Position numbers and translations under genes: made by a program. Positions 1 through 8,052 of a stretch of 64,000 nucleotides of DNA are shown here, in pieces. The notes under the pieces were generated by a model, which was not told where the DNA came from, did not search any database, and saw only the letters and a list, made by a program, of their open reading frames with translations. This DNA comes from VXYL01 sp965203685 (GTDB taxonomy: Bacteria; Pseudomonadota; Gammaproteobacteria; Pseudomonadales; Azotimanducaceae): the NCBI GenBank assembly GCA_965203685.1, contig OZ241908.1:3286001-3350000 (forward strand), in the 5' to 3' direction. Each line of letters starts with the position of its first letter. Within the stretch, counting starts at the first letter, position 1.

Positions 1-806
1 GCAAACGCGTCCTCCGCGGCCTCCAGGTAGCCGAGCCCGGTGCCCCGGCCGTCCTCGCAGCTGCTCCGCTGGCCGTTGCCGCGCACGCACCAGGTTCCGT
101 CCGCGCCGGACGTCACCGCGTAGTCCCCGTAGGCCGTGCGCAGGTCCGTCGGCGGCGCGAACCAACCGCCGCCGGCGAGGACGCCGAACGACGCGGCCGC
201 GGCCGGCCACGCCCGCCACGCCCCGGCGCCCCGCGCCGCCACCCATCCGCCGGCGCCGAGCGCGCCCACGCACACCATGGCCGCGCCGCCCGCGCCGATC
301 CAGTCCTGCAGCACGAGGCCGGTGGCCAGCCCTCCGGCGACATTGCCCGCCGTCGACCAGGCGAAGGCCCGCCCGGCGAGCCGGCCGCCGCGTCCCGCGG
401 CCCACGCGGCCACCGGATACGCCGCGAGCGCCATCGCCGGCGCCGGCAGTCCGAACGCGTACGCCGCCACCGCCCACCAGCCGAGGCCCCCCTCGATGCG
501 GAGCCGCCCGGCCAGGAGTTCCGCGACCGGCGGCCACAGCGCCGTGGCGAAGAGCGTAGCGGCGGCCGCGAAGCACACCGCGGGCGTCCGGCCCCCGCCC
601 GACGGCCAGCGCGAGCCCGCCGCGTAGCCCGCCGCGAGCCCGGCGAGCACGCCGCCGAACACCAGCGCCACGACCGGCACGGAGTGGCCGACGACGGGCA
701 CCAGGGCGCGCAGCGCGAGCATCTGGCCCGCCATGGTCCCGAACCCCGCCGCCGCGAACCCGGCCAGCCGCCACGCGGCCCCGCCGGCGACCCCTTCCGC
801 TACCAC
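1..806 (-). CDS. Fused membrane/spermidine-synthase-like protein, 5' part only
   Basis: Read on the minus strand, an open frame starts near 806 (GTG; another GTG at 827, ATG at 735) and leaves the window at base 1. It encodes hydrophobic helices typical of the membrane half of fused MFS/spermidine-synthase-like proteins: a GFGTMAGQMLALR stretch in the first helix, a small-residue-rich second helix, and a GNVAGGLATG helix motif about 40 residues before the soluble part. The soluble part begins with an AYGDYAV stretch, then NGQRSS and GYLEAAED, which fit the N-terminal beta strands of a spermidine-synthase/methyltransferase domain. The catalytic domain lies outside the window. In this family many members lack polyamine synthase residues, so substrate is open. 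It is divergent from the gene at 860. Seen: membrane pattern and motifs. Inferred: family. Confidence 0.7.
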   Translation of the reverse strand, partial: MVAEGVAGGAAWRLAGFAAAGFGTMAGQMLALRALVPVVGHSVPVVALVFGGVLAGLAAGYAAGSRWPSGGGRTPAVCFAAAATLFATALWPPVAELLAGRLRIEGGLGWWAVAAYAFGLPAPAMALAAYPVAAWAAGRGGRLAGRAFAWSTAGNVAGGLATGLVLQDWIGAGGAAMVCVGALGAGGWVAARGAGAWRAWPAAAASFGVLAGGGWFAPPTDLRTAYGDYAVTSGADGTWCVRGNGQRSSCEDGRGTGLGYLEAAEDAF

Positions 807-859
807 GCCCCGAACTCCCTGCGGCACACTCGCGCGACGTTCACACAGGGGACACCGCC

Positions 860-1372
860 ATGCCAACCCGCCTCGACGTCCGCGTGCCGCGGACCTTCGT
901 CGACAAGAGCGGCCAGGAGCAGCGGCGCTACACCGACGCCGGCACGGCGTTCGTCCCGGACGACGCCGACCGCGTCGACATCGGCCTCCACCCCGGCATC
1001 GTGGCGGCCACCGCCATCATCATGATGCCGCGGGACGACGACGGCGCCAGCCTCCCGCTGCCGGAGCACGCGGCCGCCGACCGCTACAACGTCGCGACGT
1101 CCTGGCAGTTCGAGAACGACGCGGGCGAGACCGTCACCCGCTACGCGAGCCTCGGCGTGCTGTTCCGCAACCGCGCCGGCACGGGCTTCAACCTGCGGGT
1201 CAACGACAACATCGCGGTCACCGGCCGCGTCGTCGCGTTCCCCGCCGACCAGGGCGCGCCCGGCACCGACCGCGAAGCCCCGCCGGCGCGCTTCGACGAC
1301 GACCTCGCGGGACTCCACGACGACGGCGCGAAGGAACGGGGCGACGAAGCCGCGCCCGCCGCCCTCCCCTAG
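860..1372 (+). CDS. Hypothetical protein with two copies of a small beta-rich domain
   Basis: Codes for 170 residues. I do not recognise a named family. The protein contains the same pattern twice: residues about 8-58 (RTFVDKSGQEQ ... IVAATAIIMMP) and about 76-130 (SWQFENDAGETV ... ASLGVLFRN ... IAVTGRVVAFP). The single-domain protein at 1594-1845 matches the second copy (GEVQKYW ... GVGFPNKLGG ... DIVMVPP). The shared pattern is: charged turn with a G-E/Q pair, aromatic residue, G-V-x-F, G-rich turn, then a strand ending in a G-x-x-V-x-x-P motif, compatible with a small beta barrel. The tail (131-170) is acidic and Ala/Pro-rich. A decayed copy of this gene lies at about 2698-3090. Function unknown. 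Confidence 0.75.
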   Translation: MPTRLDVRVPRTFVDKSGQEQRRYTDAGTAFVPDDADRVDIGLHPGIVAATAIIMMPRDDDGASLPLPEHAAADRYNVATSWQFENDAGETVTRYASLGVLFRNRAGTGFNLRVNDNIAVTGRVVAFPADQGAPGTDREAPPARFDDDLAGLHDDGAKERGDEAAPAALP

Positions 1373-1460
1373 GAATCCGCGGACGACGACGGCCACCGGA
1401 ATCTTCACCCCAGCCTCTCCGGGGCCGCCGTCCGCGGGCCTGCCGCGCGCGAAAAACCAT

Positions 1461-1490
1461 TTGACACCGCGCGCCGCGCCACGCTAAAAC
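1461..1490 (+). promoter_or_regulatory. Sigma70-like promoter for the gene at 1594
   Basis: TTGACA at 1461-1466 matches the -35 consensus exactly. A TAAAAC box at 1485-1490 (18-nt spacer; CTAAAA gives 17) serves as -10. It stands out in GC-rich surroundings and lies about 100 bases upstream of the start at 1594. Confidence 0.6.
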
Positions 1491-1593
1491 AGCGCCTGCT
1501 TTCGCGGCCAACCACGCCGCGTTGCACCGTGGCCCGACCGACGTCCGTCGGTCGCGGTCTTCATCCCAATACTTCGAGGAGGATTCTGTCTAC

Positions 1594-1845
1594 ATGGCAG
1601 GAGAGCGCCTGAACATCTTCTCCGTCTCCGAGGGCAAGCCCGACAGCGACGGCGAAGTGCAGAAGTACTGGAATCAGGTCGGCGTTGGGTTCCCCAACAA
1701 GCTGGGCGGTTACAACCTCGTAATCAACCCCGGCACCGCCCTGTTCGGCGACGACATCGTCATGGTTCCCCCGCGGGAACGCACCGACGACGACGCGCCG
1801 AAGTCCGGTACCACGCGTCGGCGTACCCCGCGCAAGTCCAGCTAG
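1594..1845 (+). CDS. Small hypothetical protein, single copy of the repeated beta domain
   Basis: Codes for 83 residues. The start at 1594 is preferred over the longer frame from 1522 because AGGAGG lies about 11 bases upstream of it and the upstream codons look non-coding. The sequence begins MAGERLNIFSVSEGK, continues with GEVQKYWNQVGVGFPNK and DIVMVPP, and ends in a basic, disordered tail (TTRRRTPRK). The central part is homologous to the second repeat of the 860-1372 product. Small basic-tailed proteins of this type are common on conjugative elements, and a nucleic-acid-binding role is possible but not shown here. It is expressed from its own strong promoter (1461-1490). Confidence 0.75.
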   Translation: MAGERLNIFSVSEGKPDSDGEVQKYWNQVGVGFPNKLGGYNLVINPGTALFGDDIVMVPPRERTDDDAPKSGTTRRRTPRKSS

Positions 1846-2181
1846 CCTGGGCCTTCGCGGGCACGCCACCGACCGGGACAGCCGCAACGCCCACCGGGCA
1901 CGCGGCCGCCCCGAGTGAAGCCTCCCGCTCCGCCCGACGCCGAACTCCGGCATGGCGGGGCGCCAACCCCGCCCCTTCCGTCGCCGCGTCCCGCCCGGGG
2001 CCCGGACAGAACCCGTCGCAGCCCGCCGCCCGCCTAGGGCTCTCCGCTGTCCCGCCCGTGCTATTCTCGGGCTCAACGGTTCAACGACATCGGTCGCCAC
2101 CGCGCCGATCGCGGCCGCGGCGGCGGTGCGGACGGCCGCGACATCGGCGCGTCCCAAACCACGTTCCAAGGGAGAACCGCC
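1846..2181 (+). other. Gene-free stretch with leader of the 2182 gene
   Basis: No credible gene. It contains a leader (about 2055-2181) with a likely -10 (TATTCT near 2062) and the ribosome-binding segment CCAAGGGAGAACCGCC directly before the ATG at 2182. The same segment recurs before the remnant at 3173, and similar upstream sequence (CGATCGCGGCCGCG, GCGGCCGCGACATCG) recurs at about 7450-7490. Confidence 0.5.
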
Positions 2182-2622
2182 ATGACCGCATACCGCCTCG
2201 ACACCGCCGAAGCAATCCGAGCGCTCAAGGACGCCGGCGTCGACGAACGCCAAGCCGCCGCGATCGTCCGGCTCCACGCCGACGCCGACGCCGACCTCGC
2301 CACAAAGGCCGATCTCGAGGTCGCACGCACAGCGCTCCAGGCCGACATCGACGGCGTCCGCACGGAGCTCAAGGCCGACATCGACGGCGTCCGCACGGAG
2401 CTCAAGGGCGTCCGCACCGAAGTCAAGGCCACCGGCGACAACCTCTCGCAACGGATCGACGACACCCGCGATCTCCTCAATCACAGCCTCGAAACCGGCC
2501 TCGCCAACGTGGCAACCACCATCGCCGAGGCCAACACGGCCCAGCTACGCCGCCAAACCGCGTTCCTGGGTGCCATCGTCGCCGTGCTGGCCGTCTTCCT
2601 CGCAGGACTCGCGGTCTTCTGA
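2182..2622 (+). CDS. DUF1640-like coiled-coil protein with C-terminal membrane anchor
   Basis: Codes for 146 residues. The N-terminus (LDTAEAIRALKDAGVDERQAAAIV) is a short helical pair as in DUF1640/CCDC90-like proteins. The LATKADLEVAR segment (about 39-49) is also typical. A heptad coiled coil follows with near-perfect 11-residue repeats (ADIDGVRTELK twice, then GVRTEVK). Residues about 122-146 form one transmembrane helix (GAIVAVLAVFLAGLAVF) at the very end. The protein is thus a tail-anchored coiled coil with its long N-terminal part in the cytoplasm. Bacterial members are frequent on phages and mobile elements, but their function is unknown. A strong AAGGGAGA ribosome site precedes the start. 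A frameshifted paralogue lies at 3173-3531. Confidence 0.8.
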   Translation: MTAYRLDTAEAIRALKDAGVDERQAAAIVRLHADADADLATKADLEVARTALQADIDGVRTELKADIDGVRTELKGVRTEVKATGDNLSQRIDDTRDLLNHSLETGLANVATTIAEANTAQLRRQTAFLGAIVAVLAVFLAGLAVF

Positions 2623-2697
2623 CCCCGGCCATCGCAACACCCGCCGGATTCCGGCGCGCACGTCCCGCGCCGCGTCCAGACGCCACAACCGCGACCT

Positions 2698-3090
2698 GTG
2701 CTCGCGGCACCGCCGGCCGGCCTCGCCGTCCGCGGGCCCGGCCGTTCATCCACAGCAGCGGCCGCGAGGAGTGACGCTGCACGAACGCCGGACGGCAAAT
2801 CATCCCCGACGACGCCGACCGAGTCCACGTCGGCCACGACGCGGCATCATCGCCGCCACGGCGATCCTCATGGTGCGGCGCGACGAAGACGGCGCCGCGT
2901 CCTGGCAGGTCGAGCACGAGGCGGCCGAGACCGTCGCCGGCTGCGCGACCCTCGGCGTCCTGTTCCGCGACCGCCCCGGCACGGGCCTCGACCTCCGTGC
3001 CAACGGCGACGTCGCCGTCACCGGCAGCGCCGACCAGAACCCCGACGAGGGGCTTCGACGACGCCCCCCGACATTCAAGACGACCGTCCC
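2698..3090 (+). pseudogene. Decayed copy of the 860-1372 gene
   Basis: The DNA aligns with 860-1250: CCCCGACGACGCCGACCG occurs at about 2804-2821 and the block coding for IIAATAILM..RRDEDGA matches IVAATAIIMMPRDDDGA. The C-terminal part (ETVAGCATLGVLFRDRPG ... DVAVTGS) matches ETVTRYASLGVLFRNRAG ... NIAVTGR. The 5' part carries an in-frame stop (GAGTGA near 2770) and the conserved parts sit in different frames, so a full protein cannot be made. Confidence 0.7.
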
Positions 3091-3172
3091 GACAACCCCC
3101 CACGTGCTAATCTTCGGCGCAACGTTCCGACAGGATCAGCGCATTTCCACCGCACTCCAAGGGAGAACCGCC

Positions 3173-3531
3173 ATGACCTCATGGCCCCGCGATGGCGCCG
3201 GCGGCCGCAAGCGTCACGCCGCCGCCATCATCGAACGCCGCGCCCGGCCGGCGGCGGTGCCGGCACGAAGACCGATACCGAAATGACGTCCCCCGCGCTC
3301 AAGCCCGACGTCGACCGCGGCTGCACGGAACCCAAGGTCCCCACCGACAACCTGTCGCGAACGAACGACACCGCCTTCGATCTCCTCAGCCGGTGCATCG
3401 AGACCGGCTTCGCCGACCTCGAGGCCGCCATCGCCGAAGCCAACGCGGCCCAGCTACGCCGCATCAACGTCTACGTGGGCGCCATCGTCGCCGCGACGGT
3501 CGTCATCGCGGCAGGGATCGCGGCCTTCTAA
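3173..3531 (+). pseudogene. Frameshifted, shortened paralogue of the DUF1640-like gene
   Basis: The leader and ribosome site (TCCAAGGGAGAACCGCC, then ATGACC) are the same as at 2182. The first frame reads about 37 codons and stops at 3286. The rest continues in another frame (GAGTKTDTEMTS ...), with IETGFADLEAAIAEANAAQL and GAIVAATVVIAAGIAAF matching the coiled-coil end and membrane anchor of the intact copy. The heptad repeat region is much shorter. An ATG at 3283 could still yield an 82-residue anchor-only protein (3283-3531), so a functional short product is not excluded. Confidence 0.65.
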
Positions 3532-3540
3532 CGGCCTCCG

Positions 3541-4170
3541 ATGCGCGCGAATCCCGACCCGCACGTCCCGCGCAACCTCCCCGTCGCCGACCTCGACCGC
3601 ATCATCCTCCGCCACCTCTGGCCCGCGGCCGTCGGCGCCCTCAGCGCCAACGGCCTGGCCCCCTCCATCGGCCCCGACGCGACGGCGCCCGCCGACGCCA
3701 TCGAAACGCGCGCCAACAGCCACGAGGCAACGCGTGCGCTCACCATCGTCGTCGAAGACCCGGCCCTCGAGCGCCTGGCCGCGCCGTGGTACTGCCGGCT
3801 GCGCCTCGACGTCTCCCGCACCGCCTACACGGTCCACCGGACCACGATCCTGTCGTTCCCCGCCGACTTCGACCTCCACAGGCTCGCCGCCCTGCTCCGC
3901 GATCCTCTCATGGCCGGGTGTCCGCCCACGCTCGCCTACTGGCAGGGCGGACCGGGCGCGACGCCGGGCTACGACGTCACGCTCGACACCGCCGAAGGCG
4001 CCGGCTGGGGCCATCGCGACCCCGCCACGGCCGCCCGTCACGTGCACACCACCGTCCACGACCATGCGACCATCGTCCGGACCATGGAACGCCTCGCACG
4101 GGACTGGAGCGACGGCGACACCTTCGACGAACTCCATGCCGCCGCCGTCAGCGCCAACACGGCATACTGA
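3541..4170 (+). CDS. Hypothetical protein (209 aa)
   Basis: Codes for 209 residues with ordinary globular composition: no signal peptide and no membrane helix. Segments such as LDRIILRHLWPAAVGALSA, LERLAAPWYCRLRLDV and ILSFPADFDLHRLAALLRD suggest an alpha/beta fold. The middle (about 125-150) is Gly- and Trp-rich (YWQGGPGATPGYDV, GAGWGH). It starts nine bases after the stop of the 3173-3531 remnant and probably shares its transcript. I do not recognise a family. A 322-residue frame on the opposite strand (4422-3454) is judged a shadow because it is Gly/Arg/Val-rich. Confidence 0.6.
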   Translation: MRANPDPHVPRNLPVADLDRIILRHLWPAAVGALSANGLAPSIGPDATAPADAIETRANSHEATRALTIVVEDPALERLAAPWYCRLRLDVSRTAYTVHRTTILSFPADFDLHRLAALLRDPLMAGCPPTLAYWQGGPGATPGYDVTLDTAEGAGWGHRDPATAARHVHTTVHDHATIVRTMERLARDWSDGDTFDELHAAAVSANTAY

Positions 4171-4825
4171 CGCTCTCGCCGGGTAGCAACCGCCCACGGG
4201 TCGCCCTCCTCCCGCGTCCAGACCGCCAACGCCCAGGCCGCGCGACGACCAACAGGACGACCCATCCGGGCGCCCCATGCCTTCCCCGATGCGACCGCCC
4301 GCGGGACGCCCCGCCGGTGGCGCACGCCAGCCTAGCCCGCCAGTTTTCCGCAGACGCGTCCACACGTGGACATCGGCGACCCGAACCAGATGGCACGTTG
4401 GCGGCCCGCGATTCGCTGCCAAGTCAGACGATCAGTCTGCACGCGCGGCCTCGCCCGGCTCCGGCAACAACTCGTCGACCGCGGCATGCTATCCACACCG
4501 GAACGATCTGGACGGCGGACACGCCTACACTGCGTCGTTCTCGCGCGCTAGCACGTAACCGCTGCGGAAAAGCAAGGCACCCATGGCCCATGGCCTCTTC
4601 CACAGCTATGCCCGGCAGCGGCGGATGCGGGAGCTGATTTCACCACGCCGGGCACCGCCTCGCGTCGCCATCGTCTCCGAGGAGCTCGGGAGTTTGCGCG
4701 GTGGGGTCAAGCCCCTCTACCGATTTGAGCGAGTCGCCGCCGGGCGTTCCCTTGGCGCCCCTGGCGGCGATTTCGCACGTCCGCTGCGTGTGGGCGTCGC
4801 GGCTGGGCAGCGGGGCCGCCCTAAG
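4171..4825. other. Stretch without a convincing gene
   Basis: No recognisable gene. A plus-strand frame at 4366-4551 (61 codons, basic, Arg-rich) is the best small candidate but lacks a clear ribosome site and homology. GC falls slightly around 4400-4560. Confidence 0.4.
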
Positions 4826-5230
4826 CTAAGGGGCGGGCTTGTACTTGAGCTTACCCTCGCTGGCATGCCAGACCATCATGTCGTTCAGGTTGCGTTCGTG
4901 CACCGTGTCGCCCGTGATGGTGCACTTGTACTTGAGCACGACGCGGTCCGCTTCGGGCGTAATCGACTGGTCCTGGCCGCAGGCGCTGTTGGCCTTGCGC
5001 TGCACGGTGATGGAAGCGCTGGTGAGGGAGACGACGCCCAGGGTCACCTTGTTGCAGGAGGCGCTGATGACGTCGGAACTGTTGATCGAGAAGTCCTTGC
5101 AGACCTTCTGCAGTTCGCCCGCCGTGGCGTCCTCATCGTAGTAGGGGTTGCCGGAAGCCACGCCGGCGAACAGCATGGCTACGAGGGCGAGCACTCCGCG
5201 CAGCGGATCCGGCGGCGGTCCTGTCGTCAT
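4826..5230 (-). CDS. Small secreted protein with conserved cysteines
   Basis: Codes for 134 residues. The start at 5230 is chosen because AAGGAG lies about 9 bases upstream and it gives a clean signal peptide (LRGVLALVAMLFAGVASG, cleavage likely before NPYY). The longer 262-residue frame is Arg-rich and implausible upstream. The mature protein (about 107 residues) has four cysteines (VCKDFS, ISASCNKV, SACGQDQ, YKCTI), mostly beta-type composition, and a basic end (KLKYKPAP). The pattern CKDFSINSSDVISASC faintly recalls cyanovirin-type (CVNH) repeats, but this is weak. Codon use is less GC-biased than in the flanking genes. Likely periplasmic or exported; function unknown. Confidence 0.7.
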   Translation of the reverse strand: MTTGPPPDPLRGVLALVAMLFAGVASGNPYYDEDATAGELQKVCKDFSINSSDVISASCNKVTLGVVSLTSASITVQRKANSACGQDQSITPEADRVVLKYKCTITGDTVHERNLNDMMVWHASEGKLKYKPAP

Positions 5231-5559
5231 CGGCTCGTCTCCTTCGGTGTCCGTCGGTAGGCAATGAAGTTCGACCGTATGCCCCTCGCCGCGGTCTGTC
5301 AATGATCGGTGACCAATCCTGATGAAAAAGGCACTCGGAATAGCGCGTCTCGAACTACAACCGGACATGCAGTTCCCGCGTTCCCTTGACGTGGTACGCG
5401 AGACCGCAACTGGTCCTTCGAGTGTCCCGTCGTCCTTGTGCTCGACGTCTTGCTCCCACCCGACCTGCGCCCGGAAGAAGGACTCGTCCTTCGGTATCAC
5501 CAACTCTCTCTTCTCGCCGCTCGCGCCGCCTCGTTGTCGGAATCGGCTGACGTCCGTTA
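5231..5559. other. Stretch without a convincing gene, of lower GC
   Basis: Holds the promoter region of the secreted-protein gene (start 5230). No gene is recognised here. Frames crossing this stretch on both strands are Arg/Pro-rich shadows or the end of the integrase relic. Confidence 0.4.
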
Positions 5560-6110
5560 CCGCGCAGGCACACGACGTCCGACCACGCCTGCATGACCGG
5601 GCGGCGCCTCTCAAGCAGGCCGTCGCGCACGTACGCCGCCACCGTCAGCACGCCGAAGCGCATCGCGAGCTGCACCACGCGGGACGCGCGGATGGCCGTC
5701 CACCTTGCGCAATACCGCCGCGACGTCGGAGCAGTACAGTGTGCGGTGGTGGCGCACCGGCATGGCCTGTTGCAGCGAGCGCATCACCGTCTACCGCCCG
5801 GCCGCTGCCGGCCGGTTCCCGGCCCTCCATCTCCGCCCACTCCAGAACCGCCCTGATGCGTCCCGCCACCATGCACGCAATAGCGTGCTTGCTGGCCGGC
5901 GCCGGTGGCCGTTGCACGCGCTTGACGTCGGCGGTGGCAACCGCCCCCACGTGCGTGCGGCCGCGCCTCGACCAGCGACACGAGATCCGCGCTGACGACC
6001 CCGATGTCGACGCGGCGGCCGTGGACCATGAGGCGCTGGACCCAGAACTGGGTGCCGCGGGCGCACACCCGCAGCATGCGCCCGTTTACGTCGGCGTAGC
6101 TTCCTTGGCC
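5560..6110 (-). pseudogene. Relic of a P4-type tyrosine integrase
   Basis: Minus-strand pieces in several frames line up in the order of a P4/CP4-57-type integrase. First comes YADVNGRMLRVCARGTQFW with VQRLMVHGRRVDIGV and LVSLVEAR, typical of the N-terminal arm-binding domain (DUF4102). Next is KHAIACMVAGRIRAVLEWA, as in the core-binding domain. HHRTLYCSDVAAVLRKVDG and LAMRFGVLTVAA follow, as at the start of the catalytic domain, where a functional enzyme reads LTAARSGEVR. The Arg-bearing motif is damaged, the frames shift at least three times, and no later HxxR or Tyr box is visible. This is a dead integrase, probably left by an earlier element. Confidence 0.7.
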
Positions 6111-6149
6111 TGAACGCGCGCAAGCACTACCGGGAGACCGCGACGCGAC

Positions 6150-6512
6150 TCAGATCAAGTCTGCGTTCGCGAGGATTTCGCGGCAGTCCTCCACCACGGT
6201 CTTCGCGAGCTGCCGCTCGAACTCCTTGTCGATCTCGTAGTCCGCATCCTTCCGACGGATCCTGCAACGGTCCAGAGCGCTGCTCAACTGTCGCATCGGA
6301 CGGGAGTTCTGCGACTCCGCAAGCGCTTCGACCAGCCCCCAGTGGGCAGACCCGCCTTCCGGGATGCTCAGCCCCTCCTGTTCAGCCAGCAGGCGGCAGC
6401 GGTGGTAGGCCGCGTAGTACGCTCGGCTCGCCGCATTCCTGCTGTGCACTTCTCCAGTGCCGTCCAGGTACGACGCCGCCGCAGCCAGCATCTCAGCCGG
6501 CGCTACCGCCAT
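6150..6512 (-). CDS. HEPN-domain protein
   Basis: Codes for 120 residues. SRAYYAAYHRCRLLAEQ (about 29-45) is the hallmark helix of UPF0332-like HEPN domains, and RRKDADYEI (about 86-94) matches the conserved R-x(n)-ADY segment near the end. HEPN proteins are often ribonuclease toxins or their non-catalytic partners. The classical R-x(4-6)-H RNase motif is only ambiguously present here, so catalytic activity is uncertain. The start overlaps the 3' end of the upstream gene (6493-7260) by 20 bases, a translationally coupled pair. This arrangement is compatible with a toxin-antitoxin or abortive-infection unit, which is inference only. Confidence 0.75.
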   Translation of the reverse strand: MAVAPAEMLAAAASYLDGTGEVHSRNAASRAYYAAYHRCRLLAEQEGLSIPEGGSAHWGLVEALAESQNSRPMRQLSSALDRCRIRRKDADYEIDKEFERQLAKTVVEDCREILANADLI

Positions 6513-7260
6513 CGTCGACCCCCACGAATCCCACCAGGAATGTACGGCCCGGATCCGCGCACAGATCGTCGCGGTCCAGGATCGCGCTGCTCACCTGCCA
6601 GTTCAACGACGCGGCCGTGGACGGCGAGCAGTTCACGCCGCGATCGTACAGGAAGCCGTCCATGTCGCCGCGGATCTCGAGAAAAACGGTCCGGGCGCCG
6701 GCCTCCCGCTGCACGGCCGTCAGCACGCCGATCGCGCCGCGAGCTCCCTCCTCCGTCATCAAGCCGCCTTCAACGGCGGTCGCCAGCATTTCGACCCTCC
6801 CCTGGTATCCGAAGGCCTCGGCCGGCCGCAAGGCGTCGCGGCGACGACAAAACTCCCCTCCCGCCGTGAAATCACCGGATGCCAACGACGCTTCGATCGC
6901 GCGCTCGATCAACATCACGGAGTCCGGGTGTCGGTCAAGACCGCGCCGGGCTACAGCCAGCGCACTGTCGTGTTCGTCCAACAGCCCAAGCGCCGTCGAG
7001 TAGTTGGCCCACACCTCCACCCGGGCACCCACCGTCGTCGCAATCCCAAAGTGTCGATCCACACCGTCCCGATCATTCCGCAGGCCAGCCACGGCACCCA
7101 GAACCGAGTGTGCACCCATGGGATCCGCAGGCATCAACTGCCGCGCCTCCGATGCGATGCGTTGCACCTCGAGTTCGTCGACCGCCACCGCCACCATCAA
7201 CGGTCGAAGCCTCCCGAGCAGATCGTTCGCCTTGCGGGCCGCCACAGCGCCCTGCGCCAT
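6493..7260 (-). CDS. TPR-like helical protein, partner of the HEPN gene
   Basis: Codes for 255 residues from the ATG at 7260 (the longer frame to 7488 is Arg-rich upstream). The middle is built from helical pairs resembling tetratricopeptide repeats: VWANYSTALGLLDEHDSALAV, ARRGLDRHPDSVMLIERAI, then ASLASGDFTAGGEFCRR. The C-terminal part (about 190-255) contains VFLEIRGDMDGFLYDRG and ends FLVGFVGVDDGG, which does not look like TPR. No signal peptide. It overlaps the HEPN gene by 20 bases, so the two products probably act together, with the TPR protein as likely sensor, scaffold or antitoxin. The pairing is seen; the role is inferred. Confidence 0.65.
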   Translation of the reverse strand: MAQGAVAARKANDLLGRLRPLMVAVAVDELEVQRIASEARQLMPADPMGAHSVLGAVAGLRNDRDGVDRHFGIATTVGARVEVWANYSTALGLLDEHDSALAVARRGLDRHPDSVMLIERAIEASLASGDFTAGGEFCRRRDALRPAEAFGYQGRVEMLATAVEGGLMTEEGARGAIGVLTAVQREAGARTVFLEIRGDMDGFLYDRGVNCSPSTAASLNWQVSSAILDRDDLCADPGRTFLVGFVGVDDGGSAG

Positions 7261-7524
7261 GCTTGAGTCGCCTACCGCCTTCCTCAGAGACAGAAGCCTA
7301 CCACCATCGTTCAAACGGCGTGCCGGTCGCGGTCGTCGGGCCGGCGTCGACCGCAGACGGTGCGAGCACGCGGCCATTGCGGAGCCGAGCCGCGGACCAA
7401 GCTCAACCACCGCGTCAGGCCCAGCCACACGGACCGCGGACCTGGCGCGGCGATCGCGGCCGCGACGAATCGCGGGCGGCCGCGACATCGCCGCCCCACA
7501 CGCTCTCCGCTATAGGACGCAACC

Positions 7525-7833
7525 ATGGACCAAGACGACGCCCGATCCGCCGGCGGCCCACCCCGCGCCGGGAACGTCACCGCCACCGCCTCGGCCGGCG
7601 ACGGTCGCGCCAGCGCCCACGTCCGCGTGCAGATCGTCCTGCACGGCGCCGACCACGCCGGGAAGCCGCATCGGGTAGCCGGCATCCTCCCCGATGCCGC
7701 CGCCACACCAGCGCCCCCAACCGGTCGCCCGCAGCCCACACGCATCCCACGGCGAGTCGCCGTGGTCGGCCTCGTCGTCTCGGGCGCCTTCCTCCTCGCG
7801 ACCGCCTTCGCCGCCGGCGCGCTGATCTTCTGA
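7525..7833 (+). CDS. Small tail-anchored hypothetical protein
   Basis: Codes for 102 residues. The first 75 are hydrophilic and Ala/Gly-rich with one strand-like stretch (AHVRVQIVLHGADHAG). Residues about 79-102 form a C-terminal membrane helix (VAVVGLVVSGAFLLATAFAAG). The architecture (soluble N-terminus, terminal anchor) and the upstream DNA recall the DUF1640-like gene at 2182. The likely -10 (TATAGG near 7513) is very close to the start, so the transcript may be almost leaderless. No family recognised. Confidence 0.5.
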   Translation: MDQDDARSAGGPPRAGNVTATASAGDGRASAHVRVQIVLHGADHAGKPHRVAGILPDAAATPAPPTGRPQPTRIPRRVAVVGLVVSGAFLLATAFAAGALIF

Positions 7834-8052
7834 CACGGGCCGACCGGGCCTGCCAGGCAATCCACCAACGACCGCCCTGTCGACCGAAACTCGACCCGCG
7901 AACGACAGCGCCGAGGCCTCGCCCGCCCCGGCGTGCTGAGCCTCCCCTCCTCGCCACGGTCCGCACGCTCCAGCAACCCGAACTGGATACAAAACCAGTA
8001 ATCATGTGGTAGGCTCTGCCCCTCGGACATCCAAAAGCAAGGACGCTGCGCC

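Noticed and set aside
2341..2412. Tandem 33-base repeat in the DUF1640-like gene as a regulatory repeat
   Set aside because: It is in frame and encodes coiled-coil heptads (ADIDGVRTELK), so a structural protein repeat explains it.
3454..4422. Minus-strand frame of 322 codons
   Set aside because: Gly/Arg/Val-rich; the plus-strand 209-codon gene in the same place has ordinary globular composition.
5322..6113. Plus-strand frame of 263 codons across the integrase relic
   Set aside because: Mixed low-complexity sequence; the minus strand carries the recognisable integrase pieces.
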